A stretch of 25,979 nucleotides of DNA, taken from the NCBI GenBank assembly GCA_036522815.1, contig DATDFC010000053.1, positions 1 to 25,979 of the forward strand, in the 5' to 3' direction. The DNA is from AG41 sp036522815. GTDB taxonomy: Bacteria; Gemmatimonadota; Gemmatimonadetes; Gemmatimonadales; GWC2-71-9. The position numbers and the translations under genes were made by a program. Each line of letters begins with the position of its first letter. Position 1 is the first letter of the stretch. Below the pieces are notes generated by a model that saw nothing but the letters and a program-made list of their open reading frames with translations, was not told the origin of the DNA and made no database searches. This document shows, one piece after another, positions 1 through 7,188 of the stretch.

Positions 1-225
1 GACCGCGACCGTATACTTCCCTTGCGCGTCCGTCACCGTGCTGGTGTTGCTCCCCCGCACGCGGACGGTGACCCCGGAAACGGGTCTTCCTCCCACGGCG
101 GAGGTCACCGTGCCGGACACCTCGACCGGCTGCTGGGTGAACGCCGGCACCCACACCAAGAGCGCCAGCGCGAGAGTCATCCCCACTGCACGAAGAAAAC
201 GCGTACCTTGGAACGTGTCGTTCAT
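1..225 (-). CDS. SusC/RagA-type TonB-dependent receptor, N-terminal fragment
   Basis: The first 75 codons of a minus-strand gene that continues past the left edge. The translation opens with a signal peptide (MNDTFQGTRFLRAVGMTLAL onward, hydrophobic to about residue 30). It then enters a carboxypeptidase-regulatory-like beta-sandwich (VSGTVTSAVGGRPVSGVTV, then a TDAQGKYTV turn), the standard N-terminal extension of SusC-type outer-membrane oligomer importers. The ATG at 225 is chosen because AGGA lies 8 nt upstream; an in-frame ATG at 240 has no properly spaced ribosome site. The plug and barrel are outside the window, so only the family is inferred and no substrate can be assigned. The same domain opens the complete SusC at 15927-18926. 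Confidence 0.8.
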   Translation of the reverse strand, partial: MNDTFQGTRFLRAVGMTLALALLVWVPAFTQQPVEVSGTVTSAVGGRPVSGVTVRVRGSNTSTVTDAQGKYTVAV

Positions 226-535
226 TGGCGCGATCCTCATCCTGCGGGTCTTAATCAGTTCGCGATACGGCATGAGGTGGACGGAAGGAGGCAGGACGCA
301 GCACGCCACACGTCGGATGTGCGCGGCAACGAGGAGACGGCTCAATGCCATGCGCCTGCCCTCCTACAGCGTGACCGAGTACCGCCACGGACGGACCTAC
401 GGAAGCATTAGCGCGCGATTGAAATACGCGTCGCAGGGCGAACCCGCAAGGGGGCCCGGCATGCGCGACGAACGGCGCCACCCTCTTGACGGGCACGAGC
501 GCGGCGACCATTCTAACTGGCTCCAAAAGCCGGCC
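226..535. other. Intergenic region between divergent genes, no gene recognised
   Basis: About 310 bp separating the SusC-like fragment (-) from the AhpD-like operon (+). Open frames cross it, but none gives a recognisable protein or has a good start. It should contain the promoters of both flanking units. The best plus-strand candidate is listed separately at 486-514. No RNA gene or repeat is visible. Confidence 0.5.
486..514 (+). promoter_or_regulatory. Possible promoter of the AhpD-like operon
   Basis: TTGACG (486-491), a 17-nt spacer, then CATTCT (509-514). The -35 is a 5/6 match to the housekeeping consensus, but the -10 is weak. Transcription would start just ahead of the ATGs at 536/545. 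Sequence-only guess. Confidence 0.25.
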
Positions 536-943
536 ATGGGAACGATGGACGATCGGCGCGGGCGCTACGCCGCCTACACGGCGCGACTGGTAGACACCGT
601 GCTGACGCAGCCCGGACATATGCCGCCCGAGCTGCGGCAAGCCGTCGTGGCGCGCGCGGCGGGGACCGGGGGCGAGGACGTGCCCCCCGCGCTCGCCGTC
701 TACGTCGACAAGGTGGCCAGGCACGCCTACAAGGTGACCGACGAGGATCTCGGCCGGCTGCAGCACGCCGGCCATTCCGACGACGCCCTCTTCGAGGTGA
801 CCGTCTCGGCCGCGCTCGGGGCAGCCCTGGGACGGCTCGAGCGCGGGCTCGCGGCGCTGTCCTCACCCCCTGTCCCCCTCTCCGCGACGCGTCCTCACCC
901 CCCGACCCCCTCTCCCTCCGGGAGAGGGGGGACGAAGAGCTAG
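536..943 (+). CDS. AhpD/carboxymuconolactone decarboxylase-like small protein without CxxC
   Basis: A protein of about 135 residues. The core, MDDRRGRYAAYTARLVDTVL through RLERGLAAL, is helical. It carries the signature KVTDEDLGRLQHAGHSDDALFEV, which matches the second helical hairpin of the AhpD/CMD fold. There is no cysteine, so it cannot work as a thiol peroxidase on its own. It lies 5 nt upstream of an AhpD-like candidate selenoprotein, suggesting co-transcription and perhaps a partner or structural role. The last ~27 residues (from SSPPVPL; proline/serine rich) are encoded by a palindromic repeat, so the ancestral C-terminus was probably at GLAAL. Start choice between ATG 536 and ATG 545 is uncertain, as neither has a strong Shine-Dalgarno. 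The family call is moderate. Confidence 0.6.
   Translation: MGTMDDRRGRYAAYTARLVDTVLTQPGHMPPELRQAVVARAAGTGGEDVPPALAVYVDKVARHAYKVTDEDLGRLQHAGHSDDALFEVTVSAALGAALGRLERGLAALSSPPVPLSATRPHPPTPSPSGRGGTKS
859..930. repeat. Palindromic 3'-end repeat, copy A (degenerate double copy)
   Basis: Two copies of the element end GTCCTCACCCC (859-869 and 891-901). The second is followed by a perfect hairpin: CCCCCTCTCCC (906-916), TCC loop, GGGAGAGGGGG (920-930). Related elements occur at 1771-1847 and 8016-8116. Here the repeat is translated as the C-terminal tail of the upstream gene and ends about 18 bp before the GTG of the next gene. The hairpin would therefore sit close to that gene's ribosome site. Confidence 0.75.
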
Positions 944-948
944 CATCA

Positions 949-1548
949 GTGCGATTGCGCGCGGTCGAGCACCGTCATCGCCTGCCTGAGCGGCTGAAGC
1001 TCACGCTCATCCGCCTCGTGAGCCGGCGTCGCGTGCCCGACGTCGTGAAGACCCTGCTCTACCGGCCGGAATTCTTCGGCCGGGCGATGTGCGAGTGGAC
1101 CCAGGCGGTGATGCGCGGGCCCTCGGCGTGGAGCGTGGGGGAGCGGGAGCTGTTCGCCGCGTTCACGTCGCGCCTGAACCAGTGTGTCTTCTGAACAGAG
1201 TCCCACGGCGCGGTCGCGTCGCTGGCCCTGAAGCGCGAAAACAGAGACGACACGCTGGTCGCCGCCGTGCTGGCGAACTGGCGCACCGCTCCGCTCGACG
1301 GCAAGCTGCGCGCCACGCTCGGCTTCCTCGAGAAGCTCACGCTCACACCCGAAGACGTGTGTCCCGCCGACGTCGCCCCACTACGCGCCGCCGGCGTGAG
1401 CGACGAGGGCATCGAGGACGCGATCCAGGTGTGCGTGTTGTTCAACATCTACGACCGCCTGGCCGATGCCATGAAGTGGCACCTGCCCGGGCCCGACGGC
1501 TACGCGGCCTCGGGCCGTTCGCTGATGAAGCGGGGCTACCTGATCTAG
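949..1548 (+). CDS. AhpD-like peroxidase-related enzyme, probable selenoprotein (UGA 1192-1194 = Sec82)
   Basis: A 199-residue AhpD/CMD-family protein, read from GTG 949 to TAG 1546-1548 with one in-frame TGA at codon 82. Both halves are clearly one family member in the same frame: PEFFGRAMCEWTQAVMRG and WSVGERELFAAFTSRLNQC before the TGA; SHGAVASLAL, LRATLGFLEKLTLTPEDV and CVLFNIYDRLADAM after it. The TGA replaces the second Cys of CxxC. The spacing E67-x11-C79-V-F-U82-x3-H86 equals that of the AhpD catalytic set known in M. tuberculosis (Glu118, Cys130, Cys133, His137). AhpD-like selenoproteins are an established class. A hairpin with a GGUC apical loop begins 17 nt after the UGA. The expected role is thiol/selenol-dependent peroxide reduction. 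The alternative is a pseudogene with a nonsense mutation; no other lesion is visible. Confidence 0.75.
1196..1230 (+). promoter_or_regulatory. Candidate bacterial SECIS element
   Basis: The upper stem is perfect: CGGCGC (1206-1211) pairs with GCGTCG (1216-1221), including one G-U, and closes a GGUC tetraloop (1212-1215). A lower stem pairs CAG (1196-1198) with CTG (1228-1230), and G1200, U1201, C1202 with C1226, G1225, G1224. A small internal loop separates the two stems. Seventeen nucleotides separate the UGA from the first loop G. Bacterial SECIS elements lie immediately 3' of the UGA with a G/GU at the start of the apical loop. The E. coli fdhF element, as I recall it, also has GGUC at a similar distance. 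It is within coding sequence, as required in bacteria. Confidence 0.6.
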
Positions 1549-1700
1549 GGAACCTCTGCACAAGTCATCGTGGCGCCGGGGCTAGGGGCGCCTACACGCG
1601 AGGGCAGTCCGAAACACGCCACGGGGACGTGTGCCTGCCCGAGCCTGCTTCGCGCCTCAGAGGGCCGTTTTCGTGGCGCCCTCGCGTGTAAAGCGCCCTC
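1549..1700. repeat. Nested inverted-repeat region, possible MITE or IS remnant
   Basis: Non-coding DNA behind the candidate selenoprotein. Outer arms at 1586-1605 and 1678-1698 are inverted copies sharing TACACGCGAGGGC exactly. Inside them is a second nested hairpin: GGGCAG (1602-1607) with CTGCCC (1635-1640), and ACACG (1614-1618) with CGTGT (1628-1632). The left edge, GGGAACCTCTGCACAA (1549-1564), resembles ends of some IS5-like elements from memory, but no transposase or matching right end was found. It could instead be a structured 3' region. Nothing is recognised in 1701-1770. Confidence 0.35.
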
Positions 1701-1770
1701 CGCCCCGACCCCCAGCGCCACGTAGGTAGTTCGTCGCCCACGAGAGGCTGCGAATTCGTCTCCCTCATCG

Positions 1771-1847
1771 GTCCTCACCCCCTGTCAACGGACGGACTGA
1801 GTTTTTTCCCCTCTCCCGAAGGGAGAGGGGATCAAAGGGGTGAGGAC
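1771..1847. repeat. Palindromic 3'-end repeat, copy B (complete)
   Basis: Perfect 11-bp terminal inverted repeats, GTCCTCACCCC (1771-1781) and GGGGTGAGGAC (1837-1847), bracket a perfect hairpin: CCCCTCTCCC (1808-1817), GAA, GGGAGAGGGG (1821-1830). It lies between convergent genes, and the minus-strand gene's TAG (1848-1850) directly abuts the right terminus. A T6 run sits on the wrong side of the hairpin for plus-strand rho-independent termination, so any terminator role would rest on the stem alone. Confidence 0.8.
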
Positions 1848-4800
1848 CTACGGCAGAGGAAACACGTGGGTGAACACCCGCCGTGTGTTGTACGTCTCGA
1901 CGAACCGCCGATGGATCGCATCGGTTGGGAACGCCTCTTCAGCACCGTAGGGATAGCGCGACATTGCGTGGAACGGCAGCGGCTCCACCGTGCCTCCCGC
2001 CAACGTGTTCAAGTCGGCATCCTTGAGCCAGGCGTCCGTGTAGATGAGAAAGTCGCGCGTCCACCCAGGCGGTAGGGCCGGCGCGGCGGCGCTGTCGAAC
2101 TCGAGCGCAACCTCGTCTCCAGGGCCGAAGACCACGTAGCGGTCGTCCACGCTATCCACCAGCGGCAGCACGTCGCCGTAGCGCGTGAACGCGCCCACGA
2201 TCGGGGCCCACGCCCGCTCGCGCGAGACGTCGCCGTAATCGAACCACTGGGGCCCGTAGCGCCCGCCCTTGCGGTACATGCGGGAGAAGCCGCGGTAGTG
2301 CAGATCGGCGGTCACGGGTCGAAGCGTCGTCACGGTCACTGGGCTCGCCGACCTAGTCGCGGCCACGAACGCGCGGTCCCAGTAGATCTCCATGTTGGTG
2401 CGGATACGGATTTGCCGGTCGGCGCTCAGGAACCTCCCCGTGAGATCCGCGATGACGGTCTTGTTCTTCCCCGCTGGAAAGCCGAGGTCGGGAATCACGG
2501 TGCGCCACTGGCCGGCGGGGTCCTGTACCTGCACGTGCAGCGGGACGACCTGCAACGCGGGTGACTGGGCGAGCGCGAAGTTGATGCTCGCGTCCGTGGG
2601 GTAGATCCACCCGGTGAGAAAGAGAAACACGCTGTCCATCCCCGCCAGGCTGCCGAAGTCGAGCACGAGATCGTGCAGCTCGGTCAGGCCCTGGTAGCGC
2701 GCCGGACGCAGGGTGGCCGCGTAGACATCGTCCTGGGCCGAGAGCGCCGGCAACAGATCGTTGCCGAGCTCGTCGGTCGCGGCGACAGGCTGGCGCGGCC
2801 GCGCGACCTGGTAGAGCCGAAGCGACACGGCCCCCGCCGGCACGAATCGCTCGTTGACGTACACCTGCACCGACTCGGGATGGTCCACCGCCAGCAGCCT
2901 CGCTTCGTCCAAGTACCCCGTCTCCCACAACTCCTCGGTCAGCCGCACCTGGTAGCGTCCGTCCCGCGGTCGCAGCAGCCCGCCCGGCAGCCGCAGGTAT
3001 TCCTGCGACGCGTGCGGCGAAGCGGACAGGATGCCGCCCTCCCGCGTCATGATGCCGAGCGGCATGCCGAGGGCGCTATTCCACATCGCGTCCGTCGCGA
3101 ACGTGAAGGCGCGACCGTCCCACACGTACAGGAACGGGCACGACCCCTTGAGCTGCTGCTGCTCGAGTACGTCTTCTTCCGTCCCCGGGTAGTAGACGGT
3201 CTGCAAGACGCCGTTGGGCCAGCGTACGCGCAGCACGTCGGCCTTGAGCCGGCGCCCGAGACCGAAGTGGGTCACGCGGTCGCTGGCGAGCCGCAGCTGG
3301 TACAGGTCGCGCGCGCGCAGCTCGACCGTGGCGCCGCGCCCGAAGGCGTTGTTCTTGCCGCTGCCCTGGCGCAGCGCGACGAGGCGCACGTCCACGTACT
3401 GATTCACGTTGCCGCCGTCGTTCCGGAGCACCCGGGGCCGCCCGTCCCAGCCCACCACGATCAGGTCCAGGTCGCCGTCCTGGTCGATGTCGGCGACGGT
3501 GACGGCCCGGCCGGCGCGCAGGCTGTCGGGGAGAATCGAGGACAAGTCCTCGAAGCCTCTCGTCGCGTCGTTGCGGAACAGCAAGACGCCTCGACCCGGG
3601 GAAGCCCCGGCGGGCTTCCCCACGACGATCAAGTCGAGCCGGCCGTCGTTGTCGAAGTCGAAGAAGGCGGCGTCCAGGCCAACGACGCCGCCGAGCTTGC
3701 GGCGCAGGGCGTCGCTCCGTGCATCGCGCTGGAAGGTGCCGTCGCCGCGGTTATGGTACAACGCGGCGTCGCTGCCATCGAGCGACGTCAGAAACAGGTC
3801 GAGGAACCCGTCGTTGTCGTAGTCGCCGACGGCGACCGCGCCGGCGCGCCGCACGGCGGCGAGGCCGCTCGCCGCCGTCACGTCCTCGAACCGCCCCTGA
3901 CCGACGTTGTGGAACAGCCGCGGGCGGCCATCGGCAGCGAGGACCACGAGATCGGTGCGGCCGTCGCCGTCGAAATCTCCCGCGGCCGCGTCGCGGCTCC
4001 CTTCCATGGCCAGGCCCATCGGCCCGGCCATCTCGCGGAACGTGCCGTCGAGGTTGTTACGGTAGACGCGCTCTCCCCGCGGCGTCGCGACCAGGAGATC
4101 GAGGTCGCCGTCATGGTCCAGATCCCAGAACAAGGCCTGCGCGACCGGTCCGGAATCGACCAGCCCGGCCGTAGCGGTCACGTCGCGAAAAAGGCCCCCG
4201 CCCGCGTTGCGAAGCAGCACGCCCCGCCCCGTGGTCGCGACGTATAGGTCGAGCCGTCCGTCGTTGTCGAAATCGCCGAAGGCTGCGGCAACGGGCCGGT
4301 CGCGCAGGGCGAACCCCGCGGCGGCGGTGGCTTCCACGAAGCGCCCGGAGGTGCCGCGGAACAGGCGGCCCGCGACGAACAGATCTTCGCTCTCGTCGTC
4401 GTCGTAGTCCCCCACCGCCAGCGCCACCCCGCGCTCGAGCGAGCTCGCCAGGCTATCGGGCAGCGCCTCCACGACCTCGAGTCCGCTCCCCGCCGTCACA
4501 TCGGTGAAACGGATGGCCGCCGCGACGGTCCGCGGATCGTCGCGCGACACGGCCATGTTGGAGTTGAACGTGAGGATCGGATAGCCCGCAAACGTTCCGG
4601 AGGCACCTCCCAGGCGCTCGAGCGCGACCTGGTACACCGCGGTGACCTCCATGGCGCGATGGAACCGGGTCGCCTGCGCCGCGGCCTCTGTCGCCCGACC
4701 GGTGCGCGCCAGCACGAGGGCCCGCTGGAAAGAGCCCGCCGCCTCCCGGGGCAGCTGGGGGAGCTGGCGCTGTAACGCCTCGAGCTCGCCGGCCGCGGCC

Positions 4801-5363
4801 CCGGCCGATCCGCGCGCCAGCAGCAGATCCACGAGCTCCAGCCGGGCGACGATATTCGCCGGCGCGCGGGTCACCACACGCCGCAGCAGGCTCTCGCGGC
4901 GCTGCCGCTCTGGGGCGTCGGCGGAGCGCGCGGCGAGCCGCGCGAGTGCGTACAGGGCGCGAATGTCGGTGGAATCGCGCCGCAGCACGCGGTCGATTGC
5001 GCCGCGCGCGTCGGCCTCCCGCCCGGTCAGTCCGTACACCTCGGCGAGCATCAGCCCGACGTCCGAGTTGGCGGAGTCGAGCGCGGCCGCCCGTTGCAGC
5101 TGAGCTTCGGCCTCGCGGGCGCGGCCCTCGCGCAGGTACACGAGGCCCAGGTCGGCGTAGCCGAGCGCCTGATCGGGCGCGAGCGCCACGACCTTTTGGA
5201 ACTCCACTTCGGCGCGTGGCAGCTGCTGCTGCTGCAGGTAGGCCAGGCCCCAGGTCCGGGCCGTAAGCGCGGAGTCGCTCCGCGCCTGGTCCGCGCCGGG
5301 CGCCGCTCCGCGGCATGCGGCGAGCAGCAGCAACGCGACGGCGTCGAGGTTTCTCGTTTGCAC
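1848..5363 (-). CDS. TPR + FG-GAP/VCBS + ASPIC/UnbV (CRTAC1-like) lipoprotein
   Basis: A 1171-residue exported protein. GTG at 5363 is chosen because it opens directly into a lipoprotein signal (LDAVALLLLAAC, Cys17). Domains: TPR-like helices ~35-250 (LAYLQQQQLPRAEVEFQKVV, GYADLGLVYLREGRAREAE); FG-GAP/VCBS repeats with calcium-type DxDxDG loops ~315-640 (GDFDNDGRLDL, WDLDHDGDLDL, GDFDGDGRTDL, GDYDNDGFLDL, FDFDNDGRLDL, ADIDQDGDLDL); ASPIC/UnbV ~668-725 (NNAFGRGATVELRA, THFGLG, RVRWPNGVLQTV); then ~440 residues with no domain I recognise. A surface or periplasmic beta-propeller is expected; the biochemical role of this family is largely unknown. It is divergent from the FG-GAP gene at 5418 with only 54 bp between. 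No Shine-Dalgarno is seen. Confidence 0.85.
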   Translation of the reverse strand: MQTRNLDAVALLLLAACRGAAPGADQARSDSALTARTWGLAYLQQQQLPRAEVEFQKVVALAPDQALGYADLGLVYLREGRAREAEAQLQRAAALDSANSDVGLMLAEVYGLTGREADARGAIDRVLRRDSTDIRALYALARLAARSADAPERQRRESLLRRVVTRAPANIVARLELVDLLLARGSAGAAAGELEALQRQLPQLPREAAGSFQRALVLARTGRATEAAAQATRFHRAMEVTAVYQVALERLGGASGTFAGYPILTFNSNMAVSRDDPRTVAAAIRFTDVTAGSGLEVVEALPDSLASSLERGVALAVGDYDDDESEDLFVAGRLFRGTSGRFVEATAAAGFALRDRPVAAAFGDFDNDGRLDLYVATTGRGVLLRNAGGGLFRDVTATAGLVDSGPVAQALFWDLDHDGDLDLLVATPRGERVYRNNLDGTFREMAGPMGLAMEGSRDAAAGDFDGDGRTDLVVLAADGRPRLFHNVGQGRFEDVTAASGLAAVRRAGAVAVGDYDNDGFLDLFLTSLDGSDAALYHNRGDGTFQRDARSDALRRKLGGVVGLDAAFFDFDNDGRLDLIVVGKPAGASPGRGVLLFRNDATRGFEDLSSILPDSLRAGRAVTVADIDQDGDLDLIVVGWDGRPRVLRNDGGNVNQYVDVRLVALRQGSGKNNAFGRGATVELRARDLYQLRLASDRVTHFGLGRRLKADVLRVRWPNGVLQTVYYPGTEEDVLEQQQLKGSCPFLYVWDGRAFTFATDAMWNSALGMPLGIMTREGGILSASPHASQEYLRLPGGLLRPRDGRYQVRLTEELWETGYLDEARLLAVDHPESVQVYVNERFVPAGAVSLRLYQVARPRQPVAATDELGNDLLPALSAQDDVYAATLRPARYQGLTELHDLVLDFGSLAGMDSVFLFLTGWIYPTDASINFALAQSPALQVVPLHVQVQDPAGQWRTVIPDLGFPAGKNKTVIADLTGRFLSADRQIRIRTNMEIYWDRAFVAATRSASPVTVTTLRPVTADLHYRGFSRMYRKGGRYGPQWFDYGDVSRERAWAPIVGAFTRYGDVLPLVDSVDDRYVVFGPGDEVALEFDSAAAPALPPGWTRDFLIYTDAWLKDADLNTLAGGTVEPLPFHAMSRYPYGAEEAFPTDAIHRRFVETYNTRRVFTHVFPLP

Positions 5364-5417
5364 GCGCGGGAAGATGACGGGAGCGCTGCGCGCCGACAAG
5401 TGTATTACTTTCACGCC
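5364..5417. promoter_or_regulatory. Short divergent intergenic region
   Basis: Only 54 bp separate the GTG starts of the two FG-GAP genes, so both promoters must lie here or inside the opposite gene. An AT-rich patch (TGTATTACTT, 5401-5410; TAATAC on the minus strand) is the only -10-like sequence. No convincing -35 was found for either direction. Confidence 0.3.
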
Positions 5418-7187
5418 GTGATTTCCCCGCCCCGGTCGTGGCGCCGCGCCGCCGTCGCTGTGTCGTTCCTGACCGCCATCGTCCTCGTGATCGTGCTGAA
5501 CCGCCGGGCGGATCGCGGCGATCACACCGCGGGCGCCGCGCCGCCGCCGTTCCACTTCACCGACGTCGCGGCGCAGGTGGGCATCGGGTTCGTGCATCAC
5601 GGGCCCACCCTCGACCCCAAGCTCGACAACATCGCGCCGCTGGTGGGCGCGTTGGGTGCATCGGTCTCGGTGGCCGACGTGAACAACGACGGCTGGGCCG
5701 ATCTCTATTTCACGAACAGCCGGTTCGGATACCCCAACGCGCTGTACGTGAATCGCGGCGACGGCACGTTCGTCGACGTCGCCGCCGCCGCCGGCGTCGC
5801 GGACGTGAATCGGCCGGGCGAGGGCGTGTCGATGGGGGCGGTGTGGGGCGACTTCGACAACGACGGGCTCGAGGACCTGTTGATCTACAAGTGGGGCTAC
5901 CTCCAGCTCTTCAAGAACCTGGGCGACCTCCACTTCAAAGACGTCACCGCGCAGGCGGGACTGCGGCAGTGGATGAACAGCAACTCGGCCGTGTGGATCG
6001 ACTACGATCGGGATGGACTGCTCGATCTGTACGTGACAGGGTACTTCCGCTCCGACATCGACTTCTGGCACCTGAAGACCACGCGCATCATGGAGAACAG
6101 CTTCGAGTTCGCTACCAACGGAGGCAAGAACCGGCTGTTTCATAACCTCGGGAATGGGCGGTTCGAGGACGTGACCGATCGGATGGGCGTGGGAAGCACG
6201 CGCTGGACCCTCGCGGTCGCCGCGGCGGACTTCAACGGCGACGGCTGGCCCGATCTGTTCCTGGCGAACGACTACGGACCCGAAGAGCTCTACCTGAACG
6301 ACCACGGCCAGCGCTTCACCCTGAGCCGGGTGGGCCTGGAGAGCGATTCCAAGAGCGGCATGTCGGCCACGCTCGGCGACGTGCTGAATCGCGGGCGCGT
6401 GGACGCCTTCGTGACCAACATCTCGGAGCGGGGCTACCTGTTTCACGGCAACAACCTGCGCCTCAACTTCCTGCCGGAGCTGGGTCGGTTCCAGCAGGCC
6501 GCCGAGGGGGTCGTCGCCGACGCGGGGTGGGCCTGGGGCGCGCAGCTCGGCGACCTCGACAACGACGGACGCAACGAGCTGTTCATCGTCAACGGGTACG
6601 TCTCCCGCGACCGCACCCAGAGCTACTGGTACGCGATGTCCAAAATCGCCGGCGCCAACGGCAACGTGTTCGAGGACGCGCGCAGCTGGCCGACGATCGG
6701 CACTGCCAGCCTCTCCGGCTACGAGCGATCGCGCGTGCTGGTGAACCGCGGCCTGGCGGGATGGATCGACGTCGCCGCCGCCGTAGGGGTGACCGACGAG
6801 TACGACGGCCGGGCCGTCGCCCTGGCGGATCTGTTCAATCGCGGTGTGCTCGACGTCGTGGTGGCGAACCAGGGCCAGCCGGCGCTCGTGTACAAGACCA
6901 GCGGTGCGCCGGGCAACCACTGGATTGCGTTCAAGCTCGTGGGCACGCGCTCGAACCGCAGCGCCATCGGAGCGGAGGTGCTGCTCGTCGCGGGCGGGAC
7001 GCGCCAGCTCAAGGTCGTGGACGGGGGCTCTGGATTCGCGAGCCAGAACGACCGCCGGATCCACTTCGGCCTCGGCCAGAGCGCGCAGGTGGACAGCGCG
7101 TGCATTCGCTGGCCCTCGGGCAGTGTGCAGACGCTCGCGCACCCCGCCGTGGACCGGCTGCACGTCGTCACCGAGCCGAAGCCATAG
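5418..7187 (+). CDS. Membrane-anchored FG-GAP/VCBS protein with C-terminal ASPIC/UnbV (CRTAC1-like)
   Basis: A 589-residue protein from GTG 5418. A basic N-terminus and a hydrophobic segment (~11-27, AAVAVSFLTAIVLVIVL) make a signal anchor, leaving the rest outside the cytoplasm. FG-GAP/VCBS repeats with calcium-type loops run over most of the length (VADVNNDGWADLYF, GDFDNDGLEDLLIY, IDYDRDGLLDLYV, ADFNGDGWPDLFLA, GDLDNDGRNELFIV). The ASPIC/UnbV domain is at ~505-575 (SAIGAEVLLVAGGTRQLKVV, IHFGLGQ, CIRWPSGSVQTL). It is one nucleotide upstream of an RnfD-like membrane protein, so the two are almost certainly co-translated. This suggests a periplasmic propeller working with an inner-membrane partner. 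The function is not known. Confidence 0.85.
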   Translation: MISPPRSWRRAAVAVSFLTAIVLVIVLNRRADRGDHTAGAAPPPFHFTDVAAQVGIGFVHHGPTLDPKLDNIAPLVGALGASVSVADVNNDGWADLYFTNSRFGYPNALYVNRGDGTFVDVAAAAGVADVNRPGEGVSMGAVWGDFDNDGLEDLLIYKWGYLQLFKNLGDLHFKDVTAQAGLRQWMNSNSAVWIDYDRDGLLDLYVTGYFRSDIDFWHLKTTRIMENSFEFATNGGKNRLFHNLGNGRFEDVTDRMGVGSTRWTLAVAAADFNGDGWPDLFLANDYGPEELYLNDHGQRFTLSRVGLESDSKSGMSATLGDVLNRGRVDAFVTNISERGYLFHGNNLRLNFLPELGRFQQAAEGVVADAGWAWGAQLGDLDNDGRNELFIVNGYVSRDRTQSYWYAMSKIAGANGNVFEDARSWPTIGTASLSGYERSRVLVNRGLAGWIDVAAAVGVTDEYDGRAVALADLFNRGVLDVVVANQGQPALVYKTSGAPGNHWIAFKLVGTRSNRSAIGAEVLLVAGGTRQLKVVDGGSGFASQNDRRIHFGLGQSAQVDSACIRWPSGSVQTLAHPAVDRLHVVTEPKP

Positions 7188-7188
7188 C

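Noticed and set aside
949..1548. Reading the AhpD-like gene as two frameshifted pseudogene halves
   Set aside because: Both halves are in the same frame and the only interruption is TGA at the redox-active cysteine position, with an SECIS-like hairpin behind it. A simple nonsense mutation remains possible but is less economical.
1801..1830. Classical rho-independent terminator in repeat copy B
   Set aside because: The stem is perfect, but the T-run lies 5' of it on the plus strand and becomes an A-run on the minus strand, so the usual U-tract is missing in both directions.
2673..4247. Long plus-strand open frame opposite the TPR/FG-GAP gene
   Set aside because: Translation is repetitive Arg/Val/Glu-rich shadow sequence mirroring the FG-GAP repeats, with no domain or ribosome site.
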